DNA of 64,000 nt from Pristionchus mayeri (lineage: Eukaryota; Nematoda; Chromadorea; Rhabditida; Neodiplogasteridae). This document shows, one piece after another, positions 58,439 to 64,000 of this stretch; position 1 is the first letter of the stretch, and every line of letters starts with the position of its first letter. The stretch covers positions 23,474,984 to 23,538,983 of the forward strand of contig BTRK01000005.1 of the NCBI GenBank assembly GCA_036245805.1, written 5' to 3'. The position numbers were made by a program, and so were the translations under genes. Under the pieces are notes generated by a model that saw nothing but the letters and a program-made list of their open reading frames with translations, was not told the origin of the DNA and made no database searches.

Positions 58439-59753
58439 TTAGAGCTTCTTAAACAACTTTTCATGATCTTTCGAATGCACTATTGCTCGATATCGAAATC
58501 TAAAATTTGTAAAAAGAATTCCCGAAGGGTGTCATGGTTGAACGTGATTCTGAGTACGAGCCGCGTGAAAATCGGCATAGCAAAGTAGCTCATTTTGTTC
58601 AGAACTGAAAACTACATAATATATGTTTGAAGTGTGATGTGGAACCTATAGCTTCATAGATATTTATATCATCATCTACTAAAAGTATTCAGAAAGTTAA
58701 TTCCTCGGGCTCTAGCTGACGTCAACGTTGATGGAATCTGGAATCCTTAGAGTTTCTTTCACAACTTTTCATGATCTTTCGAATGCACTATTGCTCGATA
58801 TCGAAATCTAAAATTTGTAAAAAGAATTCCCGAAGGGTGTCATGGTTGAACGTGATTCTGAGTACGAGCCGCGTGAAAATCGGCATCGCAAAGTAGCTCA
58901 TTTCGTTCAGAATTGAAAACTACATAATATATGTTTGAAGTGTGATGTGGAACCTATAGCTTCATAGATATTTATATCATCATCTACTAAAAGTATTCAG
59001 AAAGTTAATTCCTCGCGCTCTATCTGACGTCAACGTTAATGGATTCTGGAATCCTTACAGTTTCTTATATAACTTTTCATGCTCTTTCGAATGCGCTACT
59101 AATCGATATCGAAATCGCAATTCTAAAAATTCAGATTTGGTAGATCAAAAATCGATATTTCGGGTCAAGCTTTGGGTTGAAAAGTTTATTGACCCTAGGG
59201 GTCACGCTCCCAAAGTTTGAGCTCTGGGCGATCACTTTAACTGAGTTGTGCCATCGTACCTGCAGTCTTATGAAGAACGGGTTTTAAATGTTCAAATTAA
59301 ACTGGGCATTCAGAAAAGTGGAGAAAATCAAGGTTAACCGAGAAAAATGTCAACATTGCCTCAAAAATAGGCCATAAACCATGCTTCCGAACGAAACCCG
59401 AGCACGGCCAGTGCCTCTGTAGAGTGCAGGGATGCATAGAGCAATCAACTGAATAGAGCGCTAAAACTGGGCACTCCGATTTAAAAAGAAAAATAAAAAT
59501 AATTTAAAAAATGTGAAGCGCAATTTTCTAACAATGCATTTATTTACGTTTTACAAAAACTAAATTACTTAATTCAGTTAAGAATTTGTATCTTCAGATG
59601 ATGCTCTATCGATTGTACGCAAAAAATAATTTATTAAAATAAATTAAACCTGAGAAAATAAATAAATAAAATGGTGGTGTGATGGTGTGTGAGTTTTCCC
59701 AATGCAAAAAATAGTGAACGGCAGAAAGGACGGAGCTCCGCGGTCCCTATACA

Positions 59754-60400
59754 TACATGAAAAAAATTACGTATCCTACAACAAATTTGGTCAATCTGGT
59801 ATGAGATGTGAGTTTGAAGCTGCCCTTGATTGTCTCAATTGTCAATTTATATATATGCGTCTAAGCGCCCTCGAAATCGTCTAGGCTCAAACAATCTTCA
59901 CTTCCTTTCAACATTCATTCCTCTCAGTTACTCCTCGAGAACAATGTCCGTGAATAGGTGTCCAAGTTCGCGCTGACCACAAGAATTCTTGTTCTGTTAA
60001 AAACCGTGCTGGGAAAGCTACTTCCATGATATTCCTTCCCCTGAAAGCCCTCCCATTCTACTGTCCCACCATCATTCGTAGTTACAAAGCTTGCAGTCAA
60101 CATGGTTTCCCATGGAAAGCTGTGCGCCACGGGTGACCCCCACATTGATCTCACGGCTTTAGTGTCTTCAACTTTCAGAGAATTGGGCCTGCACTTATTT
60201 CATCGTGTTCAGCATGCAATTCTGCATCGGTTCATATAAATATGTATTTTGAATTTTGAAATATTTCGGTAATTAGATAAATTAAGAAATTATCAAAAGT
60301 AATACTTAGTAGACCTCTCTCACCCTCAGTGACTCAGGAGTCTCGCCCACCCCCCACCTGCAATCATTAGTCACTTGTGTCGGGCGTAGATAAATTATTA
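59754..60400 (+). pseudogene. CR1-C-like copy with large internal deletion (CR1-D)
   Basis: The leader (ATGAAAAAAATTACGTATCC onward) matches 47630-47740. It is then joined directly to sequence equivalent to about 51525-51780 (GCGTCTAAG, AATGTCCGTGA, ACAAGAATTCTTGTTCTG), and then to the 3' end (CAGTGACTCAGGAGTC, GTAGATAAATTATTATTAT). Most of ORF1 and ORF2 is missing. Confidence 0.82.
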
Positions 60401-60514
60401 TTATGCATATCTATATTTATATATATAATATAAATATGTGTATTATTATGGCACAAATTAAGGTACAAGTAATATAATATATGGATAAGAGTGTTCACAT
60501 AGCACATCTTCTCT

Positions 60515-60931
60515 TCACACTGTTCCATCCTTGTACAATTGGATCAGTCGTTGCAGTCTTTCCTTCTGGTCCACTGCTGCAATGGATGAGGGCCATCAGT
60601 CAATTCAAATATTATTCGTGGTTATTCAGAACCTTTAAACAATTTCTTGTATTAACAAAGTAGGATGAATTTTAATGAGAGACCGCACGATTTTCTCATT
60701 TTGAACGCCAATGAATTCCCTCACAAATGTGTGAAGAGCGCACAACTTGATTTCTCAATTGATTCGGGCAATCAAAGCCTTTTTCTTCATCAACTCTGCG
60801 TGTCCTCCCTTATCTAAGTAGGTCAAAACTGCAAAAGATTCACTGGTCATAAAGTTGTAGATGCTTTTTACCAGCAATGACTCACACTGCTCACCTACAA
60901 CATTCTTGGTATCAATCCATGATTTATCAAA
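60515..60931 (-). other. Possible minus-strand exons of an unidentified gene
   Basis: Minus-strand 60931-60755 reads FDKSWIDTKNVVGEQCESLL, then YNFMTSESFAVLTYLDKG and GHAELMKKKALIARIN-stop. A second segment, 60576-60515, follows a TTGCAG acceptor and reads VDQKERLQRLIQLYKDGTV-stop. Both look like real protein but match nothing I know, and the splice joining them is not clear. Confidence 0.3.
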
Positions 60932-61570
60932 TTTTTAAAAAAATCGCATCGAAATTGTGAGAAAACTTAAAGTTAAGGCAATGTTTTTGCATAGAGATGT
61001 GCGGATTACATAAGGATAAGAACGATATTGTCGAAAGAAAAAAATGTTCTCAAAATTTTGATGACCAAATTCGAACAAATTTCGATCATTTGGAATCCGT
61101 TCTTCACGTAGATCCGATTCATGTATTTGCTTAGCTCTTGATTGACTTAGTAAAACAATTTTTAATATTAAGTTACAAAATTATTAATAATAAAAGAAGA
61201 AGTCAGGCGTGTTCTAAAATTCGACCCTTTCCCACTAATCTTGAACATAATTAATCCATCGAAGCACTATGTGGGATATCCTTCACATTAAACACTATGG
61301 AAGTTACTGGTAAGGTTCCTGGGAGAGTACCTACCCATGAAAGACTAGATAAGGTTTTGAACCAATGAAGAAGAAATTGCATGGGTCATTGGGATCGACT
61401 TCTTTTGATTTTGCTGATTTAATATGCTTGTCATCGATAACGCGACGATATTGTTTCTTGTCTAAATTTTATCAATATTGATAAAATTTATTGATCAATG
61501 AGTGAGCGATCTAAGATAACTTATGTGATACGTTTGTGAGCTAGAGGATGCGAACGGTATTTGACATACA
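60932..61570. other. AT-rich region without recognisable features
   Basis: No ORF, repeat or splice-supported exon could be assigned. Short TTATTAATAATAA-like runs only. Confidence 0.4.
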
Positions 61571-61572
61571 TA

Positions 61573-61934
61573 TTAGGGCGGCAAGAACGGATCACGGATC
61601 GACCTTTTGACCCTCTAACACGGGTCAGATACGGGTCGGTAGATGACCCGCCGGATTCGGGCCGAAACGGGTCAAGCGTTAGAGCTAGAAAGGAAGAGCG
61701 AGAGCGAGAGGTCATGTTGAACGGAGAGAGCGCAGAGAGACGAGTCTCTCGGCGCTCTCTCCGTTCAACATGATCTCTCGCTCTTGCCCTTCCCTTCTCG
61801 CCAAGGAGCGAGAGGGAGAGAGCCACTTCTAACCCTCAATTACGGGTCAGAAACGGGTCAGGGTCATAAAATCGGGTGACCCGACAGACTCGTCAACAAC
61901 GCGGGTAACCCGTGACCCGTTCTTGCCGCCCTAA
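61573..61934. mobile_element. TA-flanked MITE, 362 bp
   Basis: Ends TTAGGGCGGCAAGAACGG and the inverse lie between TA at 61571-61572 and 61935-61936. The body is built of GACCCG / CGGGTCA units and an inner hairpin around GTTGAACGGAGAGAGCGC. Confidence 0.9.
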
Positions 61935-62237
61935 TACATATGACCTTGATATGGTTTCTTCCACAAAGGAGGGTTGGTTAGAGATCAAAAATCATCTAAG
62001 AGAAAGAAGAAAATACTTCATGAAGATTCAAACGATGTCAATCCGGTAGTTCTAGAACAAGCATGGCTCTCTTTTTAAAAACATGGAGATGACCAAGGAT
62101 CAAACGTGTTTATAACAGACTGATAGTGAACAGAGTGACTACCAGATCATGCCCATAGGACCTGCGCAGGCTGATGGCTCGATAGATTGCACGGTTAGCC
62201 AATTATCTGACACAAAAAAGAATTGCCACAGATGCCT

Positions 62238-63574
62238 ACAGTATCGATCATAAGTCAGCGTCCAAAACTTCCGAGCTCTGTAATTTTTGAACCAGATGTA
62301 CACCCCCGCTGAAATTTTAAATTTAGATATGACCTTCATCGGGGAATAAGGTGAGCTTATTGAGACCTCTTCAATATTTCTTGCATAGTGATGACGCAAT
62401 CACAATACACTTTTTTGAAATGGATTATTTCCTCGGATAAAGTTTTCGTGCTTCCCGAACTTTCTGAGGGTTGAGAGGTGCCATAGGACTACTCAGAAAA
62501 CAATTTTCAAGTTTCTGCGACTTCGCGCCTTGTTGTTGCAGACGCTGCAAGTTGGAGGCTGCAAATTTATAACTCAGCTTCTAAGCAAGCTAGAGACTCG
62601 TGCACAGCAGGAAAATGATCCTTACCATGACCCTAGATAATCCTGAAAGTTTGGTATTGATCGCACATCATTTGCCTTCGTTTCATGAAAAAGTCACTTT
62701 TTGGATGGCCCAACTTTTGCCACTTACCGTCTCAAGGACGATTGTGCATAAAATGTGGTTCCTGCACAGTAAAGCTCAAAAACCATCAAAGAAACTATTC
62801 CCAACTTTTGGTGCTGTTAGTTTCACTTTCCGGATCGTGGCGTTCGCTAAAAGAGCGCGCGGTGCTCAATGAACGCGTGCATCTCTCTTCACACGTCTCC
62901 CTCTCCTCTCTCTCGTCGTGTAGGGAAATGACGTGCGCGCTCGAGGAGCGCGCGTCCGTAAATCGATCGCAACGGTCCGGAAAATTAAACTAACAGCACA
63001 AAAAGTTGGGAATAGTTTCTTTGGTGGATTTTGAGCCTTACTGGCAGGAACCACATTTTATGCAAAATTGTCCTTGAGACGGTAAGTGGACAAAGTTGGA
63101 CCATCCAAAAAAGTGACTTTTTCGTGCCATGAAGGCAAATGATGTGCGATCAATACTAAACTTTCAGGATCATCTACGATCATGGTAAGGATCATTTTCC
63201 TGCTTTGCACGAATCTCTAGCTTGTCTAGAAGCTGAGTTATAAATTTGCAGCCTCCAACTTGCAGCGTCTGCAGCAAAAAGGCGCGAAGTCGCAGAAACT
63301 TGAAAATTGCTTTCTGAGTAGTCCTATGACACCTCTCAACCCTCAGAAAGTTCGGGAAGCTCGAAAAATTTATCCGAGGAAATAATCCATTTCAAAAAAG
63401 TGTGTTGCTATTGCATCATCACTATGCAAGAAATATTGAAGAGGTCTCAATAAGCTCACCTTATTCCCCGATGAAGGTCATATCTAAATTTAAAATTTCA
63501 GCGGGGGTGTACATCTGGTTCAAAAAATACAGAGCTCGGAAGTTTTGGACGCTGACTTATGATCGATACTGTAT
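62238..63574. mobile_element. Foldback element, about 1.3 kb
   Basis: Arms 62238-62855 and 62985-63574 are inverted copies sharing ACAGTATCGATCATAAGTCA, CCCCGCTGAAATTTTAAATT and AAAAGTGACTTTTTGGATGG-type sequence. The loop (about 62855-62985) is rich in GCGCGC and CTCTCTC. No protein is supported. Confidence 0.85.
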
Positions 63575-64000
63575 CTTTCCCAAATAGGGTAGCCCGGTGA
63601 ACAACTTCCTCTCTCCAGCGTTAGGAATAGTAAACGATGGATTGTATTTGACAAGATCTGGCATGTCTAGATAGGCTAAATCAATGATAATATAGGTACA
63701 GTACAACCTATTAAAGTAAGACGTGAATACTACTTATTCATTCCTTCAATAGTCGCCAAATCGGTCAACTATTGTTCAAGCTAGATAGTTGCGAAAATTT
63801 GCAAACCAGTAAATTTATTTATTTAATATTGATTTTAAAAATATTGACTCAAAGAAAAGGATGTGACACATCGCACGGAATCCGCGACGCATGAAGAAGC
63901 GCGTGCGTACGAGAACACACCATAATTGACGGGGTTCTCTATGCTGGATGAAATTGAAATCTTATTAAATTCTGCCAACGGCATTTTGATTCTGTATCGC
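63575..64000. other. Window end, nothing recognised
   Basis: AT-rich sequence with no ORF over 60 codons and no repeat that could be matched within the window. Confidence 0.4.

Larger units (their letters stand above)
52542..59283. mobile_element. Family A foldback copy A2, TTAA-flanked, 6.74 kb
   Basis: Ends AACACGTTCTCCGTAAGACT and its diverged inverse lie between TTAA at 52538-52541 and 59284-59287. The left arm runs to about 53650. The right arm starts at about 54590 and is inflated by two nested foldbacks (55310-57265 and 57413-58438). The loop encodes a minus-strand ORF (53769-54578). The family relation to A1 rests on shared termini, shared arm landmarks (CAAACTTTGGG, CATTCGAAAGAGCAT) and the related ORF. 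Confidence 0.85.
52084..59748. mobile_element. Outer element with AGGGACCGCGGAG ends, hosting family A copy A2
   Basis: Ends AGGGACCGCGGAG and the inverse CTCCGCGGTCCCT are flanked by ATACAT on both sides, in sequence rich in ATAC that makes the duplication length uncertain. Between these ends and A2 lie AT-rich arms (52097-52537 and 59288-59735) without genes. The element separates two CR1 copies. Confidence 0.65.

Overview
The window is nuclear DNA from an invertebrate animal. It holds spliced genes with mostly very short introns (34 to 70 nt) sitting in a dense mass of nested transposable elements. Small GT-AG introns, a stand-alone PHM gene (pghm-1-like), a DKF-1-like protein kinase D and a CR1-type ORF1 protein of a style I associate with worms make a nematode the best guess. 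This is inference, and no species can be named.

Seven genes are supported by spliced protein matches or exon structure. On the left is the 3' part of a CCDC124 (ribosome-binding factor) gene (3-3715, +). In the middle are two convergent genes: the C-terminal exons of a UBL7-like UBA protein (22552-23319, +) and a complete PHM copper monooxygenase (23442-24929, -). Further right are a small gene with a TATA promoter (28357-28666, -) and then three complete same-strand genes: adenylosuccinate lyase (29622-37510, 15 exons), NTAQ1 N-terminal glutamine amidase (37865-38768, 4 exons) and a protein kinase D / DKF-1 homologue (39328-45338, 19 exons). They do unrelated housekeeping or signalling jobs. 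Nothing suggests a functional operon.

The rest is mobile DNA. Three CR1-like non-LTR retrotransposons (9195-10420 -, 15081-19184 -, 47619-52075 +) and an internally deleted fourth copy (59754-60400) are present. So are a Penelope-like element with a GIY-YIG domain and inverted terminal repeats (20036-21450), several hAT-type MITEs with 8-bp target duplications, a Mutator-like MITE with a 10-bp duplication, mariner-like elements with TA duplications, and TTAA-flanked MITEs.

Most striking are several families of long inverted-repeat ('foldback') elements, here called A, B and C. Family B (about 1 kb, TA duplication, TIR TCACGCCTCTC) has five copies. Family A (TTAA duplication, 2.7 and 6.7 kb) has two copies, each carrying a related central ORF with a conserved small domain. 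That makes family A the best candidate for an undescribed transposon family. Insertions are nested up to four deep, and several insertion sites can be verified inside the window because the opposite arm of the host palindrome keeps the empty site.

Two splicing oddities recur: GC-AG introns in the kinase gene, and a sizeable class of 3' splice sites ending in TTGAG rather than CAG.
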